NCBI GenBank assembly: GCA_023136155.1
Contig: JAGLRT010000111.1
Coordinates: 1-18,176, forward strand
Direction of reading: 5' to 3'
DNA: 18,176 nucleotides
From: Methanosarcinales archaeon
GTDB lineage: Archaea > Halobacteriota > Methanosarcinia > Methanosarcinales > Methanocomedenaceae
Within the stretch, counting starts at the first letter, position 1, and the number at the start of each line of letters is the position of its first letter. Both the position numbers and the translations under genes were made by a program. The notes beneath the pieces were generated by a model. That model ran no database searches and had not been told where the DNA came from. It saw only the letters and a list, made by a program, of their open reading frames with translations. Positions 7,791-15,244 of the stretch are shown piece by piece.

Positions 7791-8383
7791 CATCCATCAA
7801 CTACCGCAACAAAACTGTGCAGATATTACCAAATGTTTATGAACCGGCTGAGGATAGTTTCCTGTTGGTCGATGCACTGCTGGAAATTATCGAAGATAAG
7901 AACAGTTTGCTTGAAGTAGGTTGTGGCAGCGGCATTGTTTCAGTATTTGCAAAAGACCACTGCCCAAAAGTGGTGGCTACTGACATCAACCCACATGCAG
8001 TACACTGTGCCCGCCTCAATGGTATAGACGTTGTAAAAACAGACCTGTTTGCAGGTATAAGGGGCACTTTTGATATGGTGGCTTTCAACCCACCATACTT
8101 GCCTACATCAGAAGATGAGCATGTAGGGGGCTGGGATGACCTTATGCTTAATGGCGGCCCCGACGGCAGGGATACTATCAGGCGGTTTGTAGAAGAAGTG
8201 GGAACACATCTCAACCCAAACGGACAGGTATTGATGTTAATATCCTCGCTTACAGGCATAAAAGAAGTATGCGCCCTGATGCAGGGTGCGGATATGTCGG
8301 TGAAAAAAGTAGCCGACTCCAGGCATTTTTTTGAAAAACTGGTAGTATTAAAAGGCCTTATGGATTCTAAAAATCAAATATAG
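7787..8383 (+). CDS. HemK2/Mtq2-family protein glutamine methyltransferase
   Basis: Class I SAM-dependent methyltransferase. The N-terminal VYEPAEDSFLLVDAL (about 18-32) is the hallmark of the archaeal/eukaryotic HemK2 (Mtq2) group, which methylates the glutamine of the GGQ motif in class 1 release factors, usually with the small zinc protein Trm112 as activator. SAM motif I is LLEVGCGSGIVS, and the catalytic NPPY is at 101-104. The 198 residues fit Mtq2, which lacks the N-terminal helical domain of bacterial PrmC. It is translationally coupled to rsmA (ATGA). NPPY is shared with N6-adenine DNA methylases, but size, the YEPAEDSF motif and the location favour a protein substrate. No Trm112-like gene is seen nearby. 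Confidence 0.9.
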   Translation: MTSINYRNKTVQILPNVYEPAEDSFLLVDALLEIIEDKNSLLEVGCGSGIVSVFAKDHCPKVVATDINPHAVHCARLNGIDVVKTDLFAGIRGTFDMVAFNPPYLPTSEDEHVGGWDDLMLNGGPDGRDTIRRFVEEVGTHLNPNGQVLMLISSLTGIKEVCALMQGADMSVKKVADSRHFFEKLVVLKGLMDSKNQI

Positions 8384-8385
8384 GT

Positions 8386-8667
8386 TCAAATCTCTACAAT
8401 CTTGTACTTGTCAATATCAGTTCTATGTCCCCAGACGTTTCCCACATTGACCTCTATATTATTTATAGAGAGTATTTTTTTCGTGGTATTGGACAAGGTA
8501 TTGAAATAAGATACAGGAAGCTGAATCATTTTAATTTTCGGATTTTTACGTATTACATTGAATACATCTTTTTCTGAGGGTCTGAAACAGAAATGGATAT
8601 TATCATCTTTGGATGTTATTTCTTCCACATCTATTTCAGAAGCCACTACTCGAAATAATACTTCCAT
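8386..8667 (-). CDS. DUF1699-like conserved hypothetical protein
   Basis: 93 residues with no signal peptide or membrane segment. The patterns IHFCFRPSEKDVFNVIRKNPKI, IQLPVSYFNTLS and VNVGNVWGHRTDIDKY recall DUF1699, a family of unknown function from Methanosarcinales, but this is recognition from memory and the protein is somewhat shorter than I recall for that family (about 130). It starts at ATG 8667 without a Shine-Dalgarno sequence; a TATA-like TATATGTAG about 30 bases upstream suggests a leaderless transcript. The stop lies only 2 bases from the stop of the convergent methyltransferase gene. An 11-bp direct repeat occupies its promoter. Function unknown. Confidence 0.72.
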   Translation of the reverse strand: MEVLFRVVASEIDVEEITSKDDNIHFCFRPSEKDVFNVIRKNPKIKMIQLPVSYFNTLSNTTKKILSINNIEVNVGNVWGHRTDIDKYKIVEI

Positions 8668-8670
8668 AAT

Positions 8671-8700
8671 AACTACATATAGTCATTTAAACTACATATA
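8671..8700 (-). repeat. 11-bp direct repeat in the promoter of the DUF1699-like gene
   Basis: AACTACATATA (plus strand) occurs at 8671-8681 and again at 8690-8700, a 19-bp period. On the minus strand each copy reads TATATGTAGTT. The distal copy is at the correct distance (about 30 bases) to be the TATA box of the gene starting at 8667; the proximal copy overlaps the expected transcription start. This arrangement could be an operator, but chance in AT-rich DNA is possible. Confidence 0.6.
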
Positions 8701-8718
8701 ATTTTTGAATAGTATAAT

Positions 8719-10290
8719 TTAAAGGTATACCATCTTCGTATCGATAATACCTTTTACACTTCGAATTTCATCAAGGATATTCTCACTTACACCGGAATCT
8801 ACATTGAGCACCATAATAGCTGTGCCGCCTGCCTTGATTCGCCCAACCTGCATGCCTGCAATGTTGATATCATGTTTACCCAGCACAATACAGCACGGTC
8901 CGATAATGTTGGGATGGTCTTCATGCAAAGCAACCAACATGTGTCCGGATGGTAGCACATCTATGCTGTATTCATTTATCTGCACGATCCTGGGATTAGT
9001 ACCGACCATGGTTCCGGCCACTGTCTTCACAACACCGTTGTTGAAAAGACGTAGCATCACCAGATTGGAATAACTCTCAGATGTTTTGGATTTTGATTCA
9101 ATTACCTTTATCTTCCGCTCTTTGGCTATCACCGGCGCATTAATATAATTCACTGATGACCCCATGGCAAATTCCAGCACCCCTTTTAGTGCAGCTACGG
9201 TAACGGGCCCGGTATCCCTATCTGCAATCTCGCCGCTGTAGGACAACTCAATGCGCTCGTATTTATTTTCCATTAGCTGTGCAGCCAGTCTGCCAATCTT
9301 CTCAGCCAGAGGCAGGTAAGGTTGAAGTACTTTCATTACCTCCTGCTTTACATAAGGCATATTGATGGCGTTCTGTACAGGCAATCCTTTACTGTAATTT
9401 ATAATCTGGTTTGCCACATCCACTGCTACGTTAACCTGTGCCTCATGTGTGGAAGCTCCCAGGTGTGGCGTGACTATGATATTGTCCTGCTCAATCAGAG
9501 ATGACCCCACAGGTGGCTCGTTGACAAATACATCAATGGCAGCACCTGCAACTTTACCGCTGGCAACGGCCTCGGCCAGGGCTTCTTCGTTGATTATACC
9601 GCCACGGGCACAGTTAATGATACGGAGCCCGGTTTTGGACTTTTTAAATTGTTCTTTATCTATGAGGTTCTTTGTATCCTTGTTGAGTGGCGTGTGTACG
9701 GTGATGTAGTCGGAATTTAACACAATATCATCTACAGTAGTGAGCGTAACACCCAATTCCCCGGCTCGTTCCTCACTTATGAAGGGATCGTAGGCCAGAA
9801 TGTTCATCTTCATCCCCCGGGCACGTGAAGCCACCTCGGCACCAATCCTGCCCAGCCCGATAACACCCAGCGTTTTACCCCTGACCTCAACACCGGTGAA
9901 AGTCTTGCGGTCCCATTTTCCTGATTTGAGTGATTGGTTTGCCTGCGGGATGTTCCGTGAAAGTGACATCATCATGGCAATGGTATGCTCGGCAGCCGAT
10001 ATCATGTTGCCTTCCGGAGCATTTATCACAATAATACCGTGTTGTGTGGCGGCTTCCACATCTATGTTATCTACACCTACACCGGCACGCCCGATTATCT
10101 TCAGTTTTTTAGCCACTTCAATGACATCCGCTGTCACCTTGGTCTGGCTCCTGACCACCAGGGCATCATACTCCCCGATACAGCTTTTCAGTTCATCAGG
10201 GCTCATGCCAGTCTTAATGTCAACATCAACTTCCTTTTTCAATATCTCAATACCCTTATCAGAAAGGGAATCACTAACCAGAACTTTCAT
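8719..10290 (-). CDS. serA: D-3-phosphoglycerate dehydrogenase
   Basis: Oxidises 3-phosphoglycerate to 3-phosphohydroxypyruvate with NAD+, the first step of serine synthesis. The 523 residues match the long form with catalytic, intervening (ASB) and ACT domains. The substrate domain comes first. The NAD-binding GLGRIG is at 145-150. Catalytic residues in expected positions are R229 (CARGG), E258 (VNEPP) and H276 (TPHLGAS). The ASB domain covers about 320-445, and the C-terminal ACT domain begins near LVALHEDHPNIIGP and ends at residue 523, suggesting serine feedback control as in other long forms (known for some, inferred here). The ATG at 10290 has GGAGGA at 10297-10302. It lies 95 bases after argJ and may be read with it or from its own weak promoter. 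Confidence 0.97.
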   Translation of the reverse strand: MKVLVSDSLSDKGIEILKKEVDVDIKTGMSPDELKSCIGEYDALVVRSQTKVTADVIEVAKKLKIIGRAGVGVDNIDVEAATQHGIIVINAPEGNMISAAEHTIAMMMSLSRNIPQANQSLKSGKWDRKTFTGVEVRGKTLGVIGLGRIGAEVASRARGMKMNILAYDPFISEERAGELGVTLTTVDDIVLNSDYITVHTPLNKDTKNLIDKEQFKKSKTGLRIINCARGGIINEEALAEAVASGKVAGAAIDVFVNEPPVGSSLIEQDNIIVTPHLGASTHEAQVNVAVDVANQIINYSKGLPVQNAINMPYVKQEVMKVLQPYLPLAEKIGRLAAQLMENKYERIELSYSGEIADRDTGPVTVAALKGVLEFAMGSSVNYINAPVIAKERKIKVIESKSKTSESYSNLVMLRLFNNGVVKTVAGTMVGTNPRIVQINEYSIDVLPSGHMLVALHEDHPNIIGPCCIVLGKHDINIAGMQVGRIKAGGTAIMVLNVDSGVSENILDEIRSVKGIIDTKMVYL

Positions 10291-10296
10291 TGCATG

Positions 10297-10302
10297 TCCT
10301 CC
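10297..10302 (-). promoter_or_regulatory. Ribosome-binding site of serA
   Basis: The minus strand reads GGAGGA, six bases before the ATG at 10290; it supports the chosen start. Confidence 0.75.
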
Positions 10303-10385
10303 ATTATCTACCTTGAATTTGGACTGTAAATATTACTCTTAGCACTTCATTGTTTCGTAAGGGATATTTCAGTTTATTCCATAAA

Positions 10386-11555
10386 TTACGTGGTGTATTC
10401 GGCATTGATACGCACATAATCGTAGGACAGGTCGCATCCCCAGGCAGTGGCACTCCCATTATCCAGTCCCAGGTCCACACTGATAATAATCTCTTCAGAG
10501 CCCATGATATCCTCAAGCGTCCCTGATGTAACTTCCAGTATCCTGCCCCCAATCACCAGTTCTGCAGATTTGTCCATTCCTGCAAATGCCAGGCTGATAT
10601 GGTCAGGCTCAACCTGTGCACCTGAATACCCCACTGCTGCCACCACCCTGCCCCAGTTAGGGTCACGTCCGAATATTGCCGATTTAACCAGGGGTGAGCG
10701 AACAATGGCCTTTGCAACCAGTACCGCATCGGTGTGGCTGGCGGCCCCCTTTACCCTGGATTCGATGAGCCGGGTAGCACCTTCGCCATCCCTGGCTATC
10801 ATCCGGGCAAGGGTGATGCATACCTTATCAAGTCCGTCCTGAAACTTTTTAAGATCAGGTGTCCCCGACTGTCCTGTAGCAGTTATCAGTGTCATGTCAT
10901 TGGTGCTGGTATCCCCGTCCACCACCACCATATTAAAACTTTTATCCACAGCAGAGTGCAAACACTGCTTCAATGTTAACTGATCCAGGATGGCATCAGT
11001 ATAAATAAACGCCAGCATAGTACCCATATTTGGTTCTATCATACCACTACCTTTTGCAATGCCCCCGATACGTGTACCATCGGAAAGCTCCACAGCCACT
11101 TCTTTTGTGAAAGTGTCAGTGGTCATAATGGCCTTTGCAGATTGTGCACTCCCTTCATTACTAGTAGTCAGCGCTTTTTCAACCTGGTTTAACTGGGACT
11201 GTATAATATCCATATCAAGCCTGTGGCCTATAATACCTGTAGACGCAACACCAACACTCTTTTCATCAATGCCCAGTTTATCAGCTGCCAATGCAGCCAT
11301 TGTTCTGGCATCCTCAAGACCTTCTAAACCCGTGAAAGCATTGGCGTTACCGCTGTTTACAATAACAGCAGACAGTTTACCACCTTCAAGGTGCTGCCTG
11401 GTCAGGATAAGAGGCGCGGCAATAACCCGGTTTCTTGTGAATACACCTGCTGCATTGCCCTTAGCACTGATAAAGGCAAGACCATACTTACCCTGCTTTA
11501 CACCCCAGGCACTGACACCCTTAACAGTACAGATGCCACCTTCAATCTCATTCAT
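10386..11555 (-). CDS. argJ: Arginine biosynthesis protein ArgJ (glutamate N-acetyltransferase)
   Basis: Transfers the acetyl group of N-acetylornithine to glutamate, recycling acetyl in the cyclic arginine pathway; some members also use acetyl-CoA. The protein is made as one chain that cleaves itself before a catalytic threonine. The site is seen as KGSGMIEPNMGTML, with cleavage expected between glycine and T179. Other family signatures are VNSGNANAFTG near residue 66, VDGDTSTNDM, and GRDPNWGRVVAAVGYSG. The 389 residues are normal. The ATG at 11555 has a strong GGAGGTGG at 11562-11569. The gene starts 16 bases after the CBS-domain gene and belongs to the argC-CBS-argJ unit. Whether this copy is mono- or bifunctional cannot be told; no argA or argB is in the window. 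Confidence 0.97.
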   Translation of the reverse strand: MNEIEGGICTVKGVSAWGVKQGKYGLAFISAKGNAAGVFTRNRVIAAPLILTRQHLEGGKLSAVIVNSGNANAFTGLEGLEDARTMAALAADKLGIDEKSVGVASTGIIGHRLDMDIIQSQLNQVEKALTTSNEGSAQSAKAIMTTDTFTKEVAVELSDGTRIGGIAKGSGMIEPNMGTMLAFIYTDAILDQLTLKQCLHSAVDKSFNMVVVDGDTSTNDMTLITATGQSGTPDLKKFQDGLDKVCITLARMIARDGEGATRLIESRVKGAASHTDAVLVAKAIVRSPLVKSAIFGRDPNWGRVVAAVGYSGAQVEPDHISLAFAGMDKSAELVIGGRILEVTSGTLEDIMGSEEIIISVDLGLDNGSATAWGCDLSYDYVRINAEYTT

Positions 11556-11561
11556 TGAGTT

Positions 11562-11569
11562 CCACCTCC
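11562..11569 (-). promoter_or_regulatory. Ribosome-binding site of argJ
   Basis: The minus strand reads GGAGGTGG, six bases upstream of the ATG at 11555, within the short gap after the CBS-domain gene. Confidence 0.8.
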
Positions 11570-11571
11570 AA

Positions 11572-12042
11572 TCAGGCAGACAGTGCCATACCAGAGATAA
11601 TATCCTGCCGCGTTACAATCCCGGCAAGTTTGCCGTTGTCCAGTACTGGCATCCGATTGATGTTATGTTTAACCATTCTTGATGCCACTGTTTCAAGGCT
11701 CTCGGAAACATCTGCAGTCACAACCGGACTGCTCATCACATTGGAAAGTCTCTTGGAACCCACATCATCAAGGGCATGTTTTGCTTCCTCCCAACTGATA
11801 AGTTCCCTCAGAGGCACCTCGATAACCTCGAATGGGCTGGGCAACCACAACTGGCTGGACTTTTCAGGTACTTGAAGTAACTTTAGAATATCACTCCCGG
11901 TGACCATGCCAACAACATTGTCATCTTCCACTACAGGGATGCCACTTATCTTATGCTCCCTGAGCAGCAGCGCAGCATGTTTGACTGGCTCATCCGGTTT
12001 GCATGTTATTACTTTTTTTGTCATTATTTCTTTTATCTGCAT
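11572..12042 (-). CDS. Two-CBS-domain protein in the arginine operon
   Basis: 156 residues made almost wholly of a CBS pair, a module that binds adenosine-containing ligands (AMP, ATP, SAM) and usually controls a partner. CBS1 spans about 1-58 (IMTKKVITCKPDEPV, ISGIPVVEDDNVVGMVTGSDIL). CBS2 spans about 98-154 (VMSSPVVTADVSESL, INRMPVLDNGKLAGIVTRQDII). The linker has SWEEAKHALDDVG. There is no catalytic, DNA-binding or transporter domain, so any effect must be through a partner protein. Its ATG at 12042 has AGGAAG at 12051-12056, a site that overlaps the argC stop. It is tightly packed between argC and argJ, which suggests a link between nucleotide or SAM level and arginine synthesis (inference). 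Confidence 0.92.
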   Translation of the reverse strand: MQIKEIMTKKVITCKPDEPVKHAALLLREHKISGIPVVEDDNVVGMVTGSDILKLLQVPEKSSQLWLPSPFEVIEVPLRELISWEEAKHALDDVGSKRLSNVMSSPVVTADVSESLETVASRMVKHNINRMPVLDNGKLAGIVTRQDIISGMALSA

Positions 12043-12054
12043 GATTATTACTTC

Positions 12055-13065
12055 CTAAGGAAATATTGCCGGATTCCACAATCCTGTGGTCTCATCAAGC
12101 CCGAACATCAGGTTCATGTTTTGGACCGCCTGTCCAGATGCCCCTTTTACCAGGTTGTCTATGGCTGATACCACGACCAGCCGCTGTTCATCTGCATCCA
12201 TCTCGAACCCGATGTCACAGAAATTAGAGCCACGGACCGGGCCCAGCATGGGAATACCATCCATGAGCCTGATAAATGGTTTTCCTTCATAGAACTTATG
12301 AAATATATCAGACACCTGTGAGTTGTCTGTCCCTGTTTTCAGGAACAGGTGTGCAGTGGTCAGGATGCCCCTGACCGAAGGAATAACATGAGGTGTGAAA
12401 CTGACCTTTATGTTACTATCAAAGCGCCCCAGTTCCTGCCTCATCTCGGCACCATGACGGTGAGTGGTGAGTTTGTATGCCTGTATATTCTCTGCCATGT
12501 TTGGATAATGTGATACCTGGCTCGGCTCGGCGCCGGCTCCTGATATGCCACTTTTGGAATCAAACACTGCCCGCTCTATTAGTCCTGCTGCAGCCAATGG
12601 TGCGGCAGCCAGCGTGGCTCCGGTCGGGTAACATCCGGGATTGGCTACAAATGAGGCGTCGCACACCTCGGGATGTAGTTCAACCAGCCCGAAGACAGCA
12701 TCACGTGGTGCCTTTTGCTTTAGTCCGTACACTTGCTCAAAAACACTGTGTGGCAGCCGGTAATCTGCACTTAGGTCTATTACCTTCGTCCCCGAATCTA
12801 ACAAATCCGGCACCACATCCATGGCGCTACCATGGGGTACTGCAGTGAACACAACATCGCACTGACCTGCCACGTCTCCAGCGTCAAGGTTCTGGAACTT
12901 CAGGTCCGTAAAGCTCATCAGGTGGGGGTGGGTCTGGCTCACTGGTTTGCCGTCAAGGCGGCGCGATGTGGCACATACAACTTCTACATTAGGGTGGCTA
13001 CCCAGCAGGCGCATAAGTTCGCCACCAGTGTAACCAGATGCACCGATAATTCCTGCGCTAATCAT
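12055..13065 (-). CDS. argC: N-acetyl-gamma-glutamyl-phosphate reductase
   Basis: NADPH-dependent reduction of N-acetylglutamyl phosphate to the semialdehyde in arginine synthesis. The N-terminal GIIGASGYTGGELMRLL (about 5-21) is the nucleotide-binding loop. The catalytic cysteine is C145 in ANPGCYPTGA, with the SGISGAGAEP substrate loop after it and the TTHRHGAEM histidine region following. C-terminal signatures are FTPHVIPSVRGIL, and VKGASGQAVQNMNLM close to the end. The 336 residues are normal for the single-domain archaeal/bacterial enzyme. It is the first gene of the argC-CBS-argJ unit and is transcribed from a promoter shared with the divergent nuclease gene. The close relative LysY (LysW pathway) is possible in archaea, but pairing with argJ favours arginine. 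Confidence 0.96.
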   Translation of the reverse strand: MISAGIIGASGYTGGELMRLLGSHPNVEVVCATSRRLDGKPVSQTHPHLMSFTDLKFQNLDAGDVAGQCDVVFTAVPHGSAMDVVPDLLDSGTKVIDLSADYRLPHSVFEQVYGLKQKAPRDAVFGLVELHPEVCDASFVANPGCYPTGATLAAAPLAAAGLIERAVFDSKSGISGAGAEPSQVSHYPNMAENIQAYKLTTHRHGAEMRQELGRFDSNIKVSFTPHVIPSVRGILTTAHLFLKTGTDNSQVSDIFHKFYEGKPFIRLMDGIPMLGPVRGSNFCDIGFEMDADEQRLVVVSAIDNLVKGASGQAVQNMNLMFGLDETTGLWNPAIFP

Positions 13066-13102
13066 GATAACTTATACTACTCTCAAGGATAATTAATGTT
13101 GG

Positions 13103-13114
13103 GATATTTATATC
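13103..13114. promoter_or_regulatory. Divergent TATA element for argC and the DEDD nuclease
   Basis: GATATTTATATC is a near-perfect 12-bp dyad (arms GATAT/ATATC around TT) in the 69-bp gap between the divergent starts at 13065 and 13135. On the plus strand its centre is about 27 bases before the ATG at 13135, implying a leaderless nuclease mRNA. On the minus strand it is about 43 bases before argC, giving a leader of about 17 bases. Both directions appear to use the same element. Confidence 0.6.
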
Positions 13115-13134
13115 GGGAAGCCCTATAACCAATT

Positions 13135-13899
13135 ATGCTAACCAACAGTTATATCCACATTCCCCGTATCGGCACTTCCACTGAGCAAAGGATATGGAGT
13201 AGTGGGATACGGTCATGGGATGAGTTTTGCAAAAAACACCATGAAATCGACATGTCACAATCAAAGATTGACCAACTGCTTGAAGGAATTGAACAATCCA
13301 GGCAGCGGCTTGGGGCATCTGACCATACCTATTTTGCCAGTACCCTGCCATCAAACGAACACTGGCGGACATACCAGCATTTCAAAACAGATACATTATT
13401 CCTGGATATTGAAACTACCGGACTGTCCCGGGACCGGGATGAAATAACTATGATCGGGGTGTACGGTGGCGGCGAGAGCCGCGTGTTCATAAACGGAATT
13501 GACCTTGATGAGTTTCCACAGGTACTGGAAGGCTGTAAGACAATTATTACTTTCAATGGTGCGCGGTTTGACCTGCCATTTATCGCTTGCCATTTTCCAG
13601 AAATATGCTTCGACCAGTTGCACATTGACCTTATGTATCCTTTGCGCAGGATTGGTTTGTCAGGTGGACTTAAGCATATCGAGACCGTGCTGGGCCTTGC
13701 AAGGAGTACCGAGACAACAGGTCTTACAGGATTTGATGCTGTAAGATTGTGGTACAAATACAAGGGGGGTGACCAAGGCGCACTGGACACTCTTGTGAAG
13801 TATAATCTGGAAGATATTTCTAATCTTGAGACAATAATTGACATGACTTACGACCGTATGGTGCAAAATGCGTATGGCCATAGCGGTATGAATAAGTAA
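13135..13899 (+). CDS. RNase H-like DEDD exonuclease-type protein (COG3359/YprB-like)
   Basis: Predicted 3'-5' exonuclease fold acting on nucleic acid with two metal ions; the substrate is unknown. After an N-terminal helical region of about 85 residues, the catalytic core has D91 and E93 in FLDIETTG, D146 in ITFNGARFDLPFI, and D227 in YNLEDISN. Y223 lies four residues before D227, giving the DEDDy form. Further family patterns are HIDLMYPLRR and GGLKHIETVLG. At 254 residues it is a stand-alone domain of the RNase_H_2 type seen in bacteria (YprB) and euryarchaea. It is divergent from argC on a shared promoter and is probably translated from a leaderless mRNA, as no Shine-Dalgarno sequence is present. 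The context does not reveal its role. Confidence 0.88.
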   Translation: MLTNSYIHIPRIGTSTEQRIWSSGIRSWDEFCKKHHEIDMSQSKIDQLLEGIEQSRQRLGASDHTYFASTLPSNEHWRTYQHFKTDTLFLDIETTGLSRDRDEITMIGVYGGGESRVFINGIDLDEFPQVLEGCKTIITFNGARFDLPFIACHFPEICFDQLHIDLMYPLRRIGLSGGLKHIETVLGLARSTETTGLTGFDAVRLWYKYKGGDQGALDTLVKYNLEDISNLETIIDMTYDRMVQNAYGHSGMNK

Positions 13900-14019
13900 C
13901 ATTATGCATCTGATGGTCAGATCTCTTAAGACCGGCAATATCGATTAAGTCCACGGACAAACAGGTAGCCGGTGTAAAAACCACATGTTTTAATCTGCGG
14001 GCCATCTTCTATAGTCTTG

Positions 14020-14769
14020 ATGACCGATATTCCACCAGACCATCCCAGATACTTATCTCTGATGACAAGGCATCGTATAGTCAGCGGTGTGGAAAAAGGC
14101 ATTACCAGTCAGGAAGGATTGATTGCACAAGGCAGGGGTGAAGCTTTTGATTATCTTATCGGTGAAGAAACACTACCTTTTGCCTATGCTTCCGAATATG
14201 CTGCCTCTGCCATGATACTTCTGGCAAAGAGGGGGATTATTTCAGTGAACGGCAATGCAGCAGCTCTGATACCTGCTGAACTGGTGCAATTATCAGAAAT
14301 AACAGGCGCGCCATTGGAAGTGAACCTATTCTACAGGACCGAGGAGAGGGTATTGAAAATTATCAAGCACCTGCAGGCTCACGGAGCAGGACAGGTGCTG
14401 GGAGCCCAGCCTGATGCCTCCATTCCCGGCCTGCAATCCCAAAGGAGCAAAGTGTGCCGCGACGGAATCTATTCGGCAGATGTGGTGTTCGTGCCACTGG
14501 AAGATGGTGACAGGTGCGAAGCTTTGATGAGAATGGGAAAACAGGTTATTGCAGTTGACCTGAACCCCTTGTCCAGAACAGCAAAACAGGCTACCATCTC
14601 TATTGTAGACAACGTTGTGAGGGCAGTACCCAATATGGTCAAAATGGTCCCGAAATTGAAGGGCAAGGATAAAGGCTATCGACATGGGGTCATGATGAAT
14701 TTTGATAACAAGAAAGGGCTTGCTGATGCCATGGATTCAATTTCAGGGCATTTAATTAAAATTGATTGA
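14020..14769 (+). CDS. 4-phosphopantoate--beta-alanine ligase (archaeal PPS)
   Basis: Makes 4'-phosphopantothenate from 4-phosphopantoate, beta-alanine and ATP. With pantoate kinase it replaces the bacterial PanC/PanK route to coenzyme A in most archaea. The 249 residues match COG1701 (formerly DUF137). Recognisable stretches are IPPDHPRYLSLMTRHRIV (about 4-21), GLIAQGRGEAFDYLIGE, LNPLSRTAKQA.ISIVDNVVRA (about 185-206) and the closing FDNKKGLADAM. The ATG at 14020 is preferred to the adjoining TTG at 14017. There is no Shine-Dalgarno sequence, and a TATA-like GTTTTAATC about 30 bases upstream (13986-13994) suggests a leaderless transcript. No pantoate kinase gene is in the window. Confidence 0.93.
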   Translation: MTDIPPDHPRYLSLMTRHRIVSGVEKGITSQEGLIAQGRGEAFDYLIGEETLPFAYASEYAASAMILLAKRGIISVNGNAAALIPAELVQLSEITGAPLEVNLFYRTEERVLKIIKHLQAHGAGQVLGAQPDASIPGLQSQRSKVCRDGIYSADVVFVPLEDGDRCEALMRMGKQVIAVDLNPLSRTAKQATISIVDNVVRAVPNMVKMVPKLKGKDKGYRHGVMMNFDNKKGLADAMDSISGHLIKID

Positions 14770-14780
14770 CTAACACAATT

Positions 14781-14836
14781 GTCAATTATTAACCGACAAT
14801 TATTAACTGATAATTATTAATCGACTGGAATTAATC
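14781..14836. repeat. 14-bp tandem repeat between convergent genes
   Basis: Four consecutive 14-base units: 14781-14794, 14795-14808, 14809-14822 and 14823-14836. The first three are GTCAATTATTAACC, GACAATTATTAACT and GATAATTATTAATC; the fourth (GACTGGAATTAATC) is more diverged. The array fills most of the gap between the ligase stop (14769) and the JAMM protein stop codon at 14831-14833, which lies inside unit four. It may act as a bidirectional transcription end or simply be slippage-derived. Confidence 0.75.
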
Positions 14837-15244
14837 AACTTCAATTACCTCAACCGATTTAACACAGCTATCCCATTCAAATCCATTGATCCCGTCAACA
14901 CCTACAATGACCCACAGGATCTGGTAGTTCTCCATACTTTCCCGATCCCACGCTGAAGGACTTGCTTTTGAACGAGGGTGGGTATGATAAACCCCTACAA
15001 TTTCCATCCCCTCTTCATCTGCCCGGTTCCAGGCTTCATAATGTTCCTTTGAATCCAGCTCAAAACTCCTGTCGGACGGTCTTGAGTTCTTAATTGGCAA
15101 AACAATCTTAACAATGATGCTGCTCTGCTCCTTCCTGCCAATAAGTACACCACATGCCTCATCAGGGGTATGGAGGGTCAGTTCATTATTAAGCAGCTTG
15201 ATATGGTCTTTTCTAAGCTGCACATCAGTCATAGTATCATCCAT
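14831..15244 (-). CDS. JAMM/MPN+ metalloprotease (JAB domain)
   Basis: Zinc isopeptidase fold of the Rpn11/AMSH/Mec+ type, which in prokaryotes removes or processes ubiquitin-like sulphur carriers (SAMP, CysO, ThiS/MoaD relatives). The 137 residues are a single JAB domain. The complete JAMM signature is present: E29 (DEACGVLIG), H87 and H89 (VYHTHP), S97 and D100 (SPSAWD), with the exact H-x-H-x7-S-x2-D spacing, so it should be active. The ATG at 15244 directly abuts the radical SAM gene's stop codon (TGAATG); a second in-frame ATG is four codons on (15232). This tight coupling suggests the two proteins work together. No small ubiquitin-like or E1-like gene is in the window. Confidence 0.93.
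   Translation of the reverse strand: MDDTMTDVQLRKDHIKLLNNELTLHTPDEACGVLIGRKEQSSIIVKIVLPIKNSRPSDRSFELDSKEHYEAWNRADEEGMEIVGVYHTHPRSKASPSAWDRESMENYQILWVIVGVDGINGFEWDSCVKSVEVIEVD

Noticed and set aside
7787..8383. N6-adenine DNA methyltransferase of a restriction system
   Set aside because: NPPY is shared, but the short length, the YEPAEDSF motif and the ATGA coupling to rsmA point to an Mtq2-type protein methyltransferase; no restriction gene is near.
9800..10342. 180-codon open frame antisense to serA
   Set aside because: It is a mirror of a fully recognisable serA; composition is skewed and there is no ribosome-binding site or promoter.
11059..11682. 207-codon open frame antisense to argJ and the CBS gene
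   Set aside because: It spans two real genes on the other strand and has no family features.
13329..13844. 171-codon open frame antisense to the DEDD nuclease
   Set aside because: The plus-strand product has the full DEDDy catalytic set; the antisense product shows none.
13900..14019. Possible small gene between the nuclease and the ligase
   Set aside because: No frame of useful length with a start signal; the sequence contains only a likely promoter for the ligase gene.
14781..14836. Possible CRISPR-like array
   Set aside because: The units are 14 bp, tandem and without spacers; no cas genes are present.
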